From Leucosporidium creatinivorum (Eukaryota; Basidiomycota; Microbotryomycetes; Leucosporidiales; Leucosporidiaceae), in assembly GCA_001600635.1 (NCBI GenBank), contig BCKL01000001.1, forward strand, positions 848,808-912,807: a stretch of DNA of 64,000 nt. The letters run 5' to 3'. Position numbers and translations under genes: made by a program. Below, in pieces: positions 23,721-37,219 of the stretch. Each line of letters opens with the position of its first letter. Positions within the stretch are counted from its first letter, which is position 1. The notes under the pieces were generated by a model. The model saw only the letters and a list, made by a program, of their open reading frames with translations. It made no database searches and had not been told where the DNA came from.

Positions 23721-24845
23721 ATGGCGACTGCCTCGTTCCCTCCCGAGATGGTTGGCACCATCCTACGCCACGCGCCAGTCGAGGACCTACCCAGTTGCTG
23801 CCTGGTCTCAAAATCCTTCCTTCCTTTTGCGCAAGATGGACTTTACCACACCGTGGAGCTGAGGCGGGTCAAGCCCAAACGCCAAGGAGGTCAAAACCCT
23901 CTCACTGAAGGTGCTCGCCGACTTCTACGGCTGCTCGACAGCCAGCCTCACATTGCCAGCCTGGTCCGCCATCTCCGAATCCCTTCCGAAAGGCTGGATC
24001 GCTCCTTCGAGCAAGCAACACTCCTCGCTCTCACCGCCTGCACCTCAATTCTACACCTCACTCTGGACATCCAAAACCGCGCCTCGGAGCTGCCTCCGCC
24101 TATGCCGAGCGTCGTCGAGGCCTCCATCACCGCTCTCGCCCCTCAACTCAGGTCCTTCCACTTCTCGGGCATGGGCAAGTGGCAGCCTACCAACCCCAAC
24201 TGGCTCGCTGGCTTCCCATCGCTCGAGAGCTTGACGGTAGACCGCTCGTACCTCATTTCGGACCCCTCGACTCTTGGATTGCGACTCCGATACTTCAGCC
24301 TAGGATATTCCCCCGATGGCCCGTACAGGCAGCTGGACAGCCTCCTCCTCAACTCCTGCCACACTCTTACCAGTCTTCACCTCAGGTGGAACAGCGCACC
24401 ACCTCCCCTCCTCCAGAGGGCAGAGGTTCCCTGCACTGCAGCACGTCACCCTCTATGCCGACTTCCTGGCGGACGCCGATCCGCTCGGGGAGTCTCTGAG
24501 CCTTGCTGGCTTCGCCCAGGATCTCCCGAACCTCGTCACACTCTCCCTTCACCTTCAAGACCCCTTCTTCGGATCCTCTGGCCCTGATCTCGCCGCCGCC
24601 GACTTCTTTCGCCAGCTCGCGGAGACTGTTCAAGAGCTCGAGCTCAACCTGATGATCAGCTCCATCTACGTCCTCAACGCTATGGCCGACCCTCTGTGCA
24701 TGCCCTCTCTCCGCTCGCTCGTACTCGGGAGGTACGAGCTTGCAAACCGCTCCATCGGCGTTCCCGCATTCCTTCGCCGAGGGTCCAAGCCATCAGCCAG
24801 ATGGCAGCTGCACGAGGAGTCAGCGTCACCTGGCTCCCTTTGTAA
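23721..24845 (+). pseudogene. F-box/LRR-like gene, copy A (possibly decaying)
   Basis: This starts with ATG right after a CACAG acceptor-like site. The N-terminus 'FPPEMVGTILRHAPVEDLPS' CCLVSKSFLPFAQDGLY is an F-box-like motif, and Leu-rich segments follow (VRHLRIPSERLD, STLGLRLRYFSLGYSPDGPY, TLTSLHLRW). The frame then shifts near 24390-24420: 'FPALQHVTLYADFLADADPL' and 'TVQELELNLMISSIYVLNAM' are in another frame. Near 24730-24780 it returns to the first frame, where 'VQAISQMAAARGVSVTWLPL' and a stop at 24843-24845 resemble the C-terminus of copy B. The second shift could be a 50-nt intron (24732-24781, GTACGA...CGAG), but the first would need a 31-nt intron, which is too short. A frameshifted, decaying gene or an assembly error is therefore likely. 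F-box proteins serve as substrate receptors for SCF ubiquitin ligases. Confidence 0.6.
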
Positions 24846-25312
24846 CAGGGTGGGGTGCATGGTATCATTCGTGCAGGGAGAGGTAGAGAGGTGGAGAGGT
24901 AGACGGGAGCGAGCGGGAGGAGTGGAGCCGGCGCGAGGTCGAGTTGCTTCGAGAGGATAGCTCTACGCTGTCTATAGACCGGTGAGAAAATCTCCAGATC
25001 AATATCTGGCCGAACGAGCTGCGGGGCGCACATTGAGCGAGGCGAGCTCGAGCGCGGAGGCTGGAGCATCAGCCTAGTCTCGCAATGAGATGGTCGGAGT
25101 GGTCAACAGCGCAGACAAAGGGCAACAGATCAGAACCAACTCCTCCCAAGTTTCGCATTGACCTCCACTTCCCTGCACTCGCTCCTTCGATGCGAAGCCT
25201 TCGGTGATGGTCCTTGTTGGCTGGCTCGCCGCTCGACACCTCACGCTGCGCTCATCGGGCGCCGACAGTGACGGAAGACGAGAAATGAAACACGCTCCCA
25301 TTGCTTCGCCTC
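24846..25312. other. convergent intergenic region
   Basis: This lies between the F-box copy A stop and the GST-like stop. No gene, RNA or clear repeat is seen. Confidence 0.45.
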
Positions 25313-26490
25313 TTACTTAGGATCCCTCGCCTCCGCCTCAACAAGCCCCTCGTGAAAGTGCTCGAGAAGCCGACCGAGAATCTCGCCATGCTTCGTTCCC
25401 TCGAACGTCTCAGCGGCAACGGTGGAGCTGTTGGAGCGAAGCATGCGGTGCATACCAAGAAGGCTAATATCCTGCAGAGTGACCGAGGGGTCATTCGAGG
25501 TCGCAGATCGGATCGAGTGAGCCGGCGAGAGCTGAGCGAAGGAGCTTACCTTGACGCCGGGCGCGGTCCCCGAGGAGAGGAAGAGCCAATCGGGACGGAG
25601 AGTCTCATCTTGTTGCTTGACAGCGAGCTTGAGAGCCTGAAGCGCCTCCTCTGTACACTATCTCAGCGTCTGACAGGGCGCTGGAGCTGGGCCGAGGAGA
25701 GCGAAACTTACGAGGATCTCTGCTCTTGATGGCGTCCCACGTGCCCTTCTTTCCGAGCCTCTCATCGTTGGTCCAGTAAGCAGCGGTCTGAGAGTACAAG
25801 CATTCAGTTACGCTGCCCTCAGCTTGACGCCCTCGCCGAAGCTCACCTCCTCGTCGAACTTGGGCACGACCATAGGAGCGTAGACAGCAAAGAGAGGCTT
25901 GGGAATGGTGAGCGCTATGCGAGGGGAGCTGTGAGCTGATATCGGTGTTGAAGAAGAGCCGGAAGAGATTCACAATCGCGCCAGCTTTCGAAGTCTTCAA
26001 TCGCCGAGCGGTAGGCAGCCGAGTCGACGTCGATAGGAGGAGCGGTCTCGGGGAGGTAGAGCGAAGGCCGATCGGGATAAGTTTTGTCTAGCCACCTGCA
26101 GACAGACAAAGCGAACTCGAGATCAGCTACCTCGCTGCAGGGGTAGGAGCTGGAAGCGACCGACTCGATGATCTTGAGCGAGTCCATAATGATGGTGCCA
26201 TCCTCGAGCTCGAGTAGAGGGGCTATAGATAGTGAGAGAGATCAGCGAAGTCCTTGAGTACAGCTCGACACGGCTCTCCGCCGCTCGGCAGCGCTCCCCA
26301 ACTCACCGGTGGCCTTCTTGACGGCAAGCTTGGGGGTCCAGTAGAAGCGCAGATCGTGGTAAGACACCTCGACAGTCTCAAACACAACTCCCTTGTGCAC
26401 CAGAGCGAGACGAGCGCGGATGGTTGCTGGCGAGAAGAAGGCAGCGTTCACGCCTTTTTGAGCGACGAGGTCGTAGAGCTTGATGGGCAT
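25313..26490 (-). CDS. glutathione S-transferase-like protein
   Basis: There are about six exons. The N-terminal thioredoxin-like domain reads MPIKLYDLVAQKG, FFSPATIRARLALVHKGVVF, ETVEVSYHDLRF and, after an intron, 'PLLELEDGTIIMDSLKIIES'. The cis-Pro-like strand and the Asp-Ser of the glutathione site are present. The helical C-terminal domain has LEFALSVCRWLDKTYPDRPS, KPLFAVYAPMVVPKFDEE, TAAYWTNDERLGKKGTWDAI and ends 'ILGRLLEHFHEGLVEAEA' RDPK. The SPATIRARLAL pattern resembles the etherase-like GST class expanded in basidiomycetes, which conjugate or cleave aromatic compounds. The substrate is unknown. The last exon was placed by an acceptor near 25474 (CTCTGCAG). Confidence 0.75.
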
Positions 26491-26921
26491 GGTGATAGAG
26501 CAGTGGCTATCTGTATTCGAGAAGTGTTGAGCGAACAGGAGGAAGCGAAGCGAGAAGAGCGAGAGACTACCTCAGCGCCCAGCTCTCCCGTTGGGGCGAA
26601 TGCGCTACACCTCGCCGCTGCAGTGCTGCAGATATGCTCTGCCATGTCTACAGCTCCACAACTGAACCTCACCAAGGCCGCCGAAGTAGGAAGCGAAACT
26701 ATCGGCGAAGTTCTCGGCTCAGTCGCACAGCTCTAAAGCTGCTGGCTGAAGTGTAAGGCTCGCGAGAAGGCTCTCTGGTGCGCAAGACTGGTGTGCTCGT
26801 GCTAGTCGGTATATTACAAGGTAGAGGGGGACTAGCTCAAAACGAAAAAAAGCAAGGGAAAACTAAATGCTAAGAGGTCGTTCTTTTGTGTACGAGTTTT
26901 GTTGGTGCGGGGTGGGCGAGA
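26491..26921. other. GST promoter and HSP70 3' flank
   Basis: The two genes are in tandem on the minus strand. No gene is supported here. A short A-rich stretch (CGAAAAAAAGC near 26840) lies just beyond the HSP70 stop and may be part of the 3' end signal. Confidence 0.45.
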
Positions 26922-29483
<2,562 letters not shown>

Positions 29484-29655
29484 TGTAGTAGTGTAGTGTG
29501 TTGTGTAGGGTGGTGGTGAGGTGTAGTGAGGTGTGCGGTCGTCTTCTGGGGGAGAAGGAAATGTGAGGAGCAAGAGAGGCGGAACTCGCCCTCGCTTTTT
29601 CTACGCGGTCATCGAGTTTCGAGTTTCGACAACCTTCCACCAACTTTGAACTTCG

Positions 29656-29663
29656 TTCGAGAA
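29656..29663 (-). promoter_or_regulatory. HSE: heat-shock element-like site upstream of HSP70
   Basis: TTCTCGAA on the minus strand has inverted TTC and GAA units with the two-base spacing of the heat-shock factor site. A further TTC follows out of register, and TCGAAACTCGAAACTCGA lies nearer the gene. Only two units are in perfect phase, so this is a candidate. Confidence 0.5.
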
Positions 29664-30029
29664 CCCACCACAGCCTACCAGCTCTTGCCAGCTTGATCCA
29701 TGCGGCGACTCGGTCGTCTTTCTCCCTTCGAAAGGAGAGCTTGACCCCTCGGCGAGAGCCAGCCCTCTCCTTCACCCTCGGCCATCCTCCCAGCTCTCGC
29801 TTGCTGCTCGCTTAAGGTTCTGTAGTGCTGTAGAGACGGTTGGCAGCACTGAAATGATCCAACGTACAATTGAAGACTTTCGCCGACGGCCACTCGACGC
29901 CACAGTGGCGCGCAGAGCTGAAAAGTCGACTGCAAAGACCATCGCCGAGCTCGCCCCTCAGCAAGCTGTCACTGGCCAGACACTTGCGAATGACCCGGCT
30001 TCTAGATACAATCCCTCTGCTATTCTCAT

Positions 30030-31292
30030 TTACTTCCAGCTTGTATACTGGCCGAACCCTGACTTGGCGCCCTCCAATGATGCAGCGTCAATCCCCTCAA
30101 CCTGCGAAGGCTCCAGACGGAACTCGCCGGCGGCGACGTATTCCTGCGAAGGGATAGAAACTCAGCTACAGCTGGCTAAAGCACGCCTGAGCAACTCACT
30201 TGGATTCGTGTAGGCTTGCTCGAAGTGGTAACGATGGCGAAGCCTTTGGCGGCGGCCCATTGGAGGAGGACTTGACCAGGAGTGATGGTGGAGCCTCCGC
30301 CGGCGAACTTGGAGACGATGGAATCGATGACAGGATCCAGTGGTCCACCTGTAGTACAATAGTACGCAGTCAGAACTCGCTGGGCGTGCTGCAGGAGGAG
30401 AAGGCAGCGAACTCACCCTTCTCGGTCGACCGAATGAGCGAGGAAGACACCTCGTACGCCTCGATGGCAATGTCGTGCTTCTGCGAGTATTCGATGACGG
30501 CGAGATCTCGGTGGTAGATGTATGGGTAGACGGAGATCTGCGAAGAGGGAGCGTGAGCGATGCGCCGAAGCTGGAAAGACGAGAGCACCGACCTGGTTCA
30601 CGGCGGGCTTGATCCGCGCCTCTGCGATGAACTGCTCGAAGTGCTCAGGAAGGCTATGGAGAAGAAGGCTTCGGCACTCGAGCCGAGAGAAGGAGCCATC
30701 GAAGCGCGTACAAGTTGCTGACGCCGAGAGACCGAACCAGCCCTTGCTCGACCAGCTTCTCGAGCTCCCTCCACACGCCAATGAAGGTCAAGCCGTCCTT
30801 GATAGACCGCGGAGTGTGGATGAGGTACAGATTGAGGTAGTCGACTTGCAGCCAAGCAAGCTGTTGCTTCACAGCGGCGGGGATGTCGGCGAGGGACTCC
30901 GGTTTGGCGATCTTGCTGGTGATGAAGAGCTCCTCGCGAGGGATTCCCGACTCTTTGAGGCCCTGTCCGAGACTCTTCTCCGTATTGTAGTACTGCAGAT
31001 GGCGGTACGAGGTCAGCTTGGAGCGAACGAGCGGCAGTCGACTCAGCTCACCTCCGCTGCGTCGAACGAGCGGAACCCAGCAGCAGCAGCAGCCTTGACA
31101 GCTTCCACCACCTCCCTCGAGATGCCATCGTCGTCCTTGTCCCTAGGATTCGCTCTCCAGTCGCTCCCTTCGGAGAGACGAGTCAGCACGCGATCCCCGC
31201 CTTCCTCGACGCGACCAGGGGAGCTCACCTGTACCGAAGGCGATACCAGGGAGCACGGCACCAGAGTTGAGCTTGATATTATCGAACGGCAT
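30030..31292 (-). CDS. aldo-keto reductase
   Basis: This NADPH-dependent reductase of the AKR superfamily has about six exons. The spliced protein starts 'MPFDNIKLNSGAVLPGIAFG' TG, then 'EVVEAVKAAAAAGFRSFDAA' EV (the catalytic Asp is in FRSFDAAEVY), YYNTEKSLGQGLKESG, EELFITSKIAKPES and the Leu-Tyr-His site VDYLNLYLIHTPRS. It continues 'WRELEKLVEQGLVRSLGVSN', KPAVNQISVYPYIYHRD, 'GQVLLQWAAAKGFAIVTTSS' KPTRI (cofactor-binding Ser/Lys/Arg) and a last exon ending SGFGQYTSWK. The catalytic Tyr and His of the tetrad are visible. The natural carbonyl substrate is unknown. The last exon (ending at 30030) was found from an acceptor TTCGCAG. The gene is enclosed by the small HSP70-derived inverted repeats. 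Confidence 0.83.
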
Positions 31293-31619
31293 GGCTCGAG
31301 ACGAGAGAGCACCGAGAGGCAGGAGAGAGAAAGGCGGATCGCTGCTCCGGCCGAGTTGGGGGCGGATGAGTGAATGCACTCAGACTTGCGGCGGCGGTGA
31401 GCTACAGGCTGCTGGCCACACAGCAAAGGTGCAGTCTGAGGCAAGTGGGGCGATCCGAGGCGAATCTGAAGCAGACCTGAAGCGCCGAGAAAGGAGTCTC
31501 GGCGCTGCTGGTCCTCGGCGTTTCTCTGGCCGTCGAGACAGCCACGAGAACAGCTCGTTTCGGTTGGGGAAGGCTGAAAGATACACCAGCACCCAGCGAG
31601 GAGGAGAGAGACGGTGGAC
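31293..31619. other. upstream region of the aldo-keto reductase
   Basis: No gene is supported. The region lies between the aldo-keto reductase start and the inverted HSP70 promoter copy, so the two could share regulation in opposite directions. Confidence 0.4.
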
Positions 31620-32005
31620 GGGACTGGCTCTCGCCGAGGGGTCAAGCTCTCTTTTCGAAGGGAGAAAGACGACCGAGTCGCTGCAGGAGGGAGCTGGCAA
31701 GAGCTGGTAGGCTGTGGTGGGTTCTCGAAAGTTGATGGAATGTCTTCGAACCTATGACGGAGGGCGCAAGGGGACTCTCTGAAAAGGGGCGAACTCTTTC
31801 GCTCCTCCATATTCCTTCTCCCTCAGAAGACGACCGCACACCTCTCTCACTACCACCCTACACAACACACTACACTACTACAATGGCCGCCCCCGCAGGA
31901 AAAGCTATCGGGTGAGCTACAGCTTCTCCCTCTCGCGCTCCGTCGTCGTCTCGTCGAGAGAGCTTGAAGCTGACCTTCTCCTCTGCCTCTGCAACAGAAT
32001 CGATC
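31620..32005 (+). pseudogene. inverted partial copy of the HSP70 promoter, exon 1 and intron 1
   Basis: This segment repeats the HSP70 5' region in the opposite orientation. The copy has ATG at 31883 (MAAPAGKAIG, the same 29-nt exon 1), a GTGAGC donor at 31912 and an acceptor ending at 31997. Eight bases of exon 2 (AATCGATC) follow before the match stops. The chaperone body is absent. If spliced, the frame would run on into unrelated sequence to a stop at about 32208, antisense to the 3' end of the DNA glycosylase gene, whose stop codon lies only about 30 bases beyond the break. A TTCTCGAAAGTTG element (31722-31734) is a three-unit heat-shock-like site with one mismatch, slightly better than the one in the parent gene. 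Confidence 0.82.
31722..31734 (+). promoter_or_regulatory. HSE: heat-shock element-like site in the HSP70 promoter copy
   Basis: TTCTCGAAAGTTG has TTC, GAA and TTG at five-base spacing, and a TTCGAA palindrome follows about 15 bases on. It lies about 155 bases before the copied start codon and about 430 bases from the divergent aldo-keto reductase start. Confidence 0.45.
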
Positions 32006-32034
32006 CAGAATGGTCCGAGTCGAGCATCGTAGAA

Positions 32035-33800
32035 TTATACAGCACGACTACGCGAAGCACGGGTCGAAGCGCGAGGCTTGGTAGGAGAGAGGTCGATGGG
32101 CAGCTTGAAAGAAGGGCTGAGCGGTGGGCCTGCGGCGATGGCTTGGTCGTCGAGTTTGATGCGCTTGTCAAAGTAGGGGGAGGTGGCCTGTGGACAAGAA
32201 AGGGTTAGCCCTGGATGCGAAGAGGAGCGGAGATAATAGAGCTCACCTTCTCAGGCTTGGCCTTCTCCTCATCCCCATCCGACTCCTTGTCCTTCTCGCT
32301 CTCGGCCGCTTCAGCTTCTTCCTCCTCATCGCTCTCCTCCTTTGCTTTGCGCTTCCCCTTGCCCTTCTTGACAGCAGCCTTGGTCTTCTGCACCACCCCC
32401 TTCGGCAGCTTCTGCACAGCTAGACCTCGCAACCCAGTCAGCTCGGCTCCTCTCGCCTCCTGCGCAACTCCAACTCACCTTCAATAACCGCACTAGTCCT
32501 CCCCCCGACAGTCACAAACTTGATCGACGTCTTCTCCCCACTAGGCAAGACGAACTGCTTCTCCTTCTTGCCCTTGCCCCAGCGGAAGGAGAAGAGCCAG
32601 TGCGCGGGGAATTGAGCGGCGTCGGCGTTGACGGCGCAGGCTACTACCGTCACGTCGAAGATGTGGTGGTGGAGGGTCGTGACTTCTTCGGAGGTGAGAG
32701 CGGAGGAAGGGTGCGAGGGGTGCTGTGGCGGGGAAAAGGGTGAGTGGGCCGAGGAGCGAAGGAAGCGAAAAACGGACGAGGCGAGCTTGATAGAGGATCT
32801 CGTCGACCATCCAGTCTGCAGCAAAGTCGAGTTAGCGAGTTCTAATACACTGGCTGCCGCTACACGTACTGCCGATGCCGCACAGAGGCTGAGAAAGGAG
32901 AAGCGAGGTCAGCTCGGCGCACAACAGACCCGCGAGGGGACGACAAGACACACCCCATTCTGATCCAGTAGCACAGCCTTGATGGGAGCGTTTCGCTTGC
33001 TCAACGCAGTCGCCAGCACCTCCACCGAAGGCATGTCGAGCAAAGGGTCGGCGCCTGCGTTCGCCGAGGAGGTTAGCCTCACCTCACCTCCATCTCTCGC
33101 TCCGACTCACCCAGCGTGCTCAACGGCGGGACCTCCTCCGGCGTCTCCGCATTTACGAGCTTAATCCTCCCCAGCCTCCTCGCATCGCAAAACGCCCAAT
33201 CTCCCACCTCCTCCCCCGTCTCGGCGTCAGCGAAAGTGAGAACCGCTTTAGCGTACTTGGGCGGCCAGATGCACGGCTCGGTCTTGGCTCGAGGGGCGCG
33301 ATAGACGGGTCCGGCTTCGCCTTGGACGATGGCGGTGCCCGACATGCCGAAGTGGAAGATGGGGTGCAAAGGGGAGGACTCGAGGACGAGCTGGAGAGAG
33401 CGCCGAGGCGGAAGGTGTAAGCTTTGGTGAGGGGATGCAGGCAGGCAGAAGGAGCTCACGTAAAAGTTTTTGCCCTTGCGCTTGACAGCCTTGACGATCT
33501 TGCCTTCACAAGCCGTCGCCTGCGAGCGAAGAATGGAGCGAGAGCGAAGTCAGCTTTCGGCGTTGGCACGGGAGCGCGGTATCGCTCCATCGCGACGCAA
33601 GATAGACGCACAAATCCAGCATGGGTGACTCCCGAGTAGACGATGGTATCCTCGTTGGCCAGCACTTTCTTGATCCTCCGGCCTTTCGCAAGCCTGTGAA
33701 GATCGGAGGGTGAGATTGAGGATGACAGGGAGATGATGAGGTGCAGGACTCCCTCTTCTAGCCTCCTGCGAGCACGCTCTACCTCTGGCAACTCGGGCAT
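32035..33800 (-). CDS. formamidopyrimidine-DNA glycosylase (Fpg/MutM type)
   Basis: This is a base-excision repair glycosylase/AP lyase that removes oxidised purines. It starts MPELPEVERARRRLEE, giving the N-terminal Pro nucleophile and the catalytic Glu of the PELPE motif. Further on are 'KGRRIKKVLANEDTIVYSGV', AVKRKGKNFY (the lysine loop), 'PIFHFGMSGTAIVQ', 'WAFCDARRLGRIKLV', PLCGIGNWMVDEILYQARL (the H2TH region) and GKGKKEKQFVLPSGEKTSIK with VGGRTSAV. That last part replaces the bacterial zinc finger with a zincless one, as in plants and fungi. A Lys/Glu-rich tail (KGKGKRKAKEESDEEEEA) and a final basic segment look like nuclear localisation sequence. It has about eight exons. The stop codon lies about 30 bases from the end of the inverted HSP70 copy, so the rearrangement nearly reached the gene. 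Confidence 0.88.
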
Positions 33801-34421
33801 TGGAAGCGAGAGCCGAGAAGACGATTAGGAAGCAAGTGATGCGGGGGTCGTTTACGCTGCTGGAAAGGCTGTGGGCGAGTAGTTGTAGCAGAGCAGGAGC
33901 AGGAGAGCAACTGGAAGCCGAGTTCAGCGAGTTGTAGGAGAGTGCACGATGTGGCCCGTGTTCAAGCCAGCTCCTGCTTCGCCTCGCCCAAGTCCGCCAG
34001 TCTCGCTCCTCCCTCATCCATCTCTCATCTCTCCGCGAACCACCCTCTTCGACTCGTCTCGTTCAACACGGCCCGACCCACTGCAGCACAGTCTACAGTC
34101 CTACAATAGCTCGGCCTTACACCTACAGCTCAGCCGTACGTTCCCCTCTCACTGCCTCCCCTCATCAACATCCCTCCCCTCCCCTCCCCCCGCTGTCCTC
34201 TCGCTCGTCTCGTCTCATCGCCGACTACGCGGGGCATCTGTTCGGCTCAGAGCTCAGCTGCCGAAGCTTAGAGCCAGTCCTACTCTGCTGCACATCTCGG
34301 GACGCATAGCCGAGACGACCTGCGCTACCCACAAACCACACTCGCTCGGCCTCGCTTACATCCCTCCTCTCGCTCTTCTTCAGGCAGCAGCAGCTCCTCG
34401 AGACGTCTGTAAGGCTTTAGG
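33801..34421. promoter_or_regulatory. divergent promoter region, DNA glycosylase / unknown gene
   Basis: Two CTACAAC-type motifs sit on the minus-strand side (about 33873-33890 and 33927-33937). On the plus side CTACAGTCCTACAATAGCTC and similar motifs lie near 34090, and the sequence is C/T-rich. A leader intron for the downstream gene is possible. No gene is supported. Confidence 0.4.
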
Positions 34422-35670
34422 ATGGCTTCGGCGCGGACCCAGGTCTCGTACTTGGCACCGCAAGCCAGCTACCTGTCGCCAGCTCTCTCTCCCGCCCCCC
34501 CTCCGCGCAAAGGCAAGCTACGACGGGAGGAGCGCGACCGAGGAGGCAATGTTCTACCGTCAGGGTCAGGTACAGGCTACGGCGTCACCAACTACCAGGG
34601 CGTGACGAGCCATGGCAGCTCGGGAGCAGGACAGTTGGGTCCGAGGATTCGAGATACGCTCGCAGAGGCCAAGGAGCGCCGGAGAGGGAAGCGGCAAGGG
34701 GATGGCATTTCTCGGCGTAACATGCTCGTCGACGGCGACGGCTATGCTCACGACTCGGAGTGTGAGTACCCTCCTTCTCCTGCTGATAGCGCCAGGCGGG
34801 CCGCGCGAAGACGCCCTCCGTCATCTCAATTAAACGCCCGCTGATCGCCCTCTTCTCGCTTCTCGACTACAGACGTCCAGTTCCGCACAGCTACTCCCGT
34901 GCATGTACACTCGCAACGGAGCCAAAACGGCGGCCACGAGAACAACGACGACGACTCGGCGTCCTCCTCTTCCGCCTCCTCGTCCGAGGACTCGCGCTTC
35001 CCTTCCTCTCCCTACACCTACCAATCCACCCACCGCACCGCCACCTCCACGCATCACCACTACGCCACACCTCTCGGAACGACCGCCTCCGCCGTCCCAG
35101 GCTACCTCACCGCCAAGCCCCACCGAACGAGCGTCGACTACGGCTCGACTTCGCTAGCAGTCCCTCGTGCACCGAGTCCACGGCGAGCGAGCGCCGACTA
35201 CGAGCGACCAGGGCACGGCGCCAAGCTCCTCAATGGCGGAGCATCGAGCAAACGGAGCGCCTCTCACAACCACCCTACGACGGCCTCTTACCAACCTCCC
35301 GCTCCGGCATTCTCGCCTCGGCCGATGGATTTCAACACACCACTACGGCTACCGAGTAGAGCTATGAGCTCGGATACCCAGTCGTTGACCGAGTCGGCCG
35401 CGAGGCTGTCATTAGGCGATGCGGGAGGGTCGGGCTACAATCAGTATGCTTCAACCAGGCCGATGAGGACCGAGGGGACGTTGGTCGATGCGGGAGTGCA
35501 TGGGATGAAGCGTTCGTGGGATGGGTTCAAGTTGGAGATGAAGTTCGGTGAGTTGGGCGAGGCAGGCGAGCGTGAGGGGTGGACCGAGAGCTGACCCTTC
35601 CCCCTTTCGCATTCTCGAAGGTACCCACAAACTCGGCAAGAAAGTCACAAGGAAGATCACCAACATGTAA
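34422..35670 (+). CDS. uncharacterised Ser/His/Arg-rich protein
   Basis: There are three exons. The protein begins MASARTQVSYLAPQASYLSP, then has a basic segment PPRKGKLRREERDRGG and a helix LGPRIRDTLAEAKERRRGKR. After an intron it has a Ser/Asp-rich stretch (NDDDSASSSSASSSEDS), His/Thr-rich sequence and several RASADYERP/RTSVDYGST-like repeats. It then has 'TQSLTESAARLSLGDAGGSG' and 'KRSWDGFKLEMKFG', and the last small exon codes for THKLGKKVTRKITNM. I do not recognise the family. It appears mostly disordered, with a conserved C-terminal amphipathic and basic patch that may bind membrane or nucleic acid; this is inference only. Confidence 0.62.
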
Positions 35671-36119
35671 ACGCTGCTCGTCTTCCCTTCTTACGACCCT
35701 TACCGCCTCATCGGCGCTTCCTTCCTCATCGCCGAACCTCCCTCCCTTTCAAGCCGTACAAAAGCTCTCCCCACCGCATTCACCACCACCACGTCGTTCC
35801 TCTATATCTTCCCGTGCTCCCACCTTCTGCCCCGCGATACCACCTCCTTCCCTCCCTCCCATTTCTCTTCTCTCTTGTCAAAAGCCCGACGATTCGCGCG
35901 GAGCTCACCACATGTCTCAATAGTGTCAATAGTTTCCTCTCTCCCTCGCAATATATTCCCCATGGTTCCCGACTGACCCCCCTGAGCAGCGAGCGAAGCA
36001 GTAGAGAGGGGAGCGAGAGAAATAGAGCTTCGCCGACCTGGCTTTCGCTTCATCAAGCTTGGTCTGACCGAGCAGAGTAGCCACCGTTCATAGCTCTAAG
36101 CTACCTTCTACTTCTATTT
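35671..36119. other. convergent intergenic region
   Basis: This lies between the stops of the unknown gene and the methyltransferase. C/T-rich, with no supported gene. Confidence 0.45.
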
Positions 36120-37056
36120 CTACTCCACCCTTCCCCGCCTTCCCTCCCTACCCCTCGCCTTGCCCAGCACCAACTTCCAAACCTCCACACCCTCCCAATC
36201 CTCCTCCTCCCACCCGACCCCACCCTCACCCATCAACTTCCTCAACCTGCCATCCTCCACTCTACTACACTTGAACCCCCATTCCTCCTTCGCACTTTTG
36301 AGAAACTCGTCTATGAGTTGAGGATCTCGGACTTCGAGGGCGATGAAGATGGGCGGCGGAGTGCGAGAGGCGAGAGGGGGAGTGGAGAGCGCGTGGAGGG
36401 TGCGTAGGAGGGGAAGAGAAAGTGAGAGATCGTAGATCGAGTCGGTGGTGGTGATGTAGTCGAAGGGAGGGGAGAGAAGCTCGCTCGGCGAAGGTACCGG
36501 TGGGGGGTCGGCGTTTCCTTCGAGCTCGGCGGGTGGGGAGATGGACCAGCGACTGAAGTCCCAGCTCGAGGGGTCGGAGAACCAATCTAGTGATCGTGAT
36601 TGGAGTATAGGCTGCTCGAGCTCTGTTGTAGGTGGAGGTCGAGCGGCCAGGTTCGAGCGAAGGAGGCCGTCGGCGATGGTGGGAACGTCGGTGGCGAGGA
36701 CGTCGAACCCTTGGGAGTTTAACGAGAGTGCTAGGAGACCTTTTGCGAGTTAGAAACGAAGGCCAAGGTCAGCCGCAGAAGGTGCGGGAGCTGGGATCAG
36801 ACTCACCCGTGCCGCTTCCTACGTCTATAATCCGCTTCCTACGCTTCGTGCCACCAGCAACACTAGTGTATGACTTCTCTGATCCGTTGAACAGATCGTG
36901 CAGGTAGACAGCGAGCACTTGCGCGCCGAGCCAGAGAGTTCGTCCCGTCGAGTCTTCGAGAGAATCGTTCTGCACAATGTTGACGACCTGCCCTGAAGGC
37001 AAGGGGTACTCGAGTTGCCGCAGATGCTTCGTTTGATGCGCTGGTAGAGGTTGCAT
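36120..37056 (-). CDS. METTL21/EFM-type protein methyltransferase
   Basis: Two exons are joined at GSGTG|ALSLNS. The start is the ATG at 37056 (MQPLPAHQTKHLRQLEYPLP); the frame stays open upstream, but only a TTG is found there. The family 16 methyltransferase pattern is clear: 'GRTLWLGAQVLAVYLHDL' (the aromatic N-terminal helix), KRIIDVGSGTGALSLNSQGF (motif I, SAM binding), VLATDVPTIADGLLRSNLAA (motif II) and PPFDYITTTDSIYDLSLSLP, in the place of the usual Asp/Tyr post-I motif, followed by 'IFIALEVRDPQLIDEFLKSA'. Family enzymes methylate lysines on elongation factors, Hsp70 or valosin-like proteins; the substrate cannot be told. It lies 163 bases downstream of the CCT4 stop on the same strand. 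Confidence 0.82.
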
Positions 37057-37219
37057 GGCGAACGAGTCGAGTTTTGAAAGTGCGAAGAAAGTCAGGAGGG
37101 AAAGCCGCTTCGCGTCGCGGCCGAGGGTCAAGAGGTTCGCGATTGATCTGAAGTAGTTCTAGAGACTGCTGCAGGTTCGTCTATATCGTTTTGATTCATT
37201 CACACAGGCCCTCATCAAA

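Noticed and set aside
24387-24417. 31-nt intron in F-box copy A
   Set aside because: Although bounded by GT and AG, it is far shorter than other introns here and has no branch site.
31883-32208. A second functional HSP70 gene
   Set aside because: Only the promoter, exon 1, intron 1 and eight bases of exon 2 are present; the chaperone body is missing.
37057-37131. Extended N-terminus of the methyltransferase
   Set aside because: The frame is open, but the upstream first codon is TTG, not ATG; ATG 37056 fits the family start.
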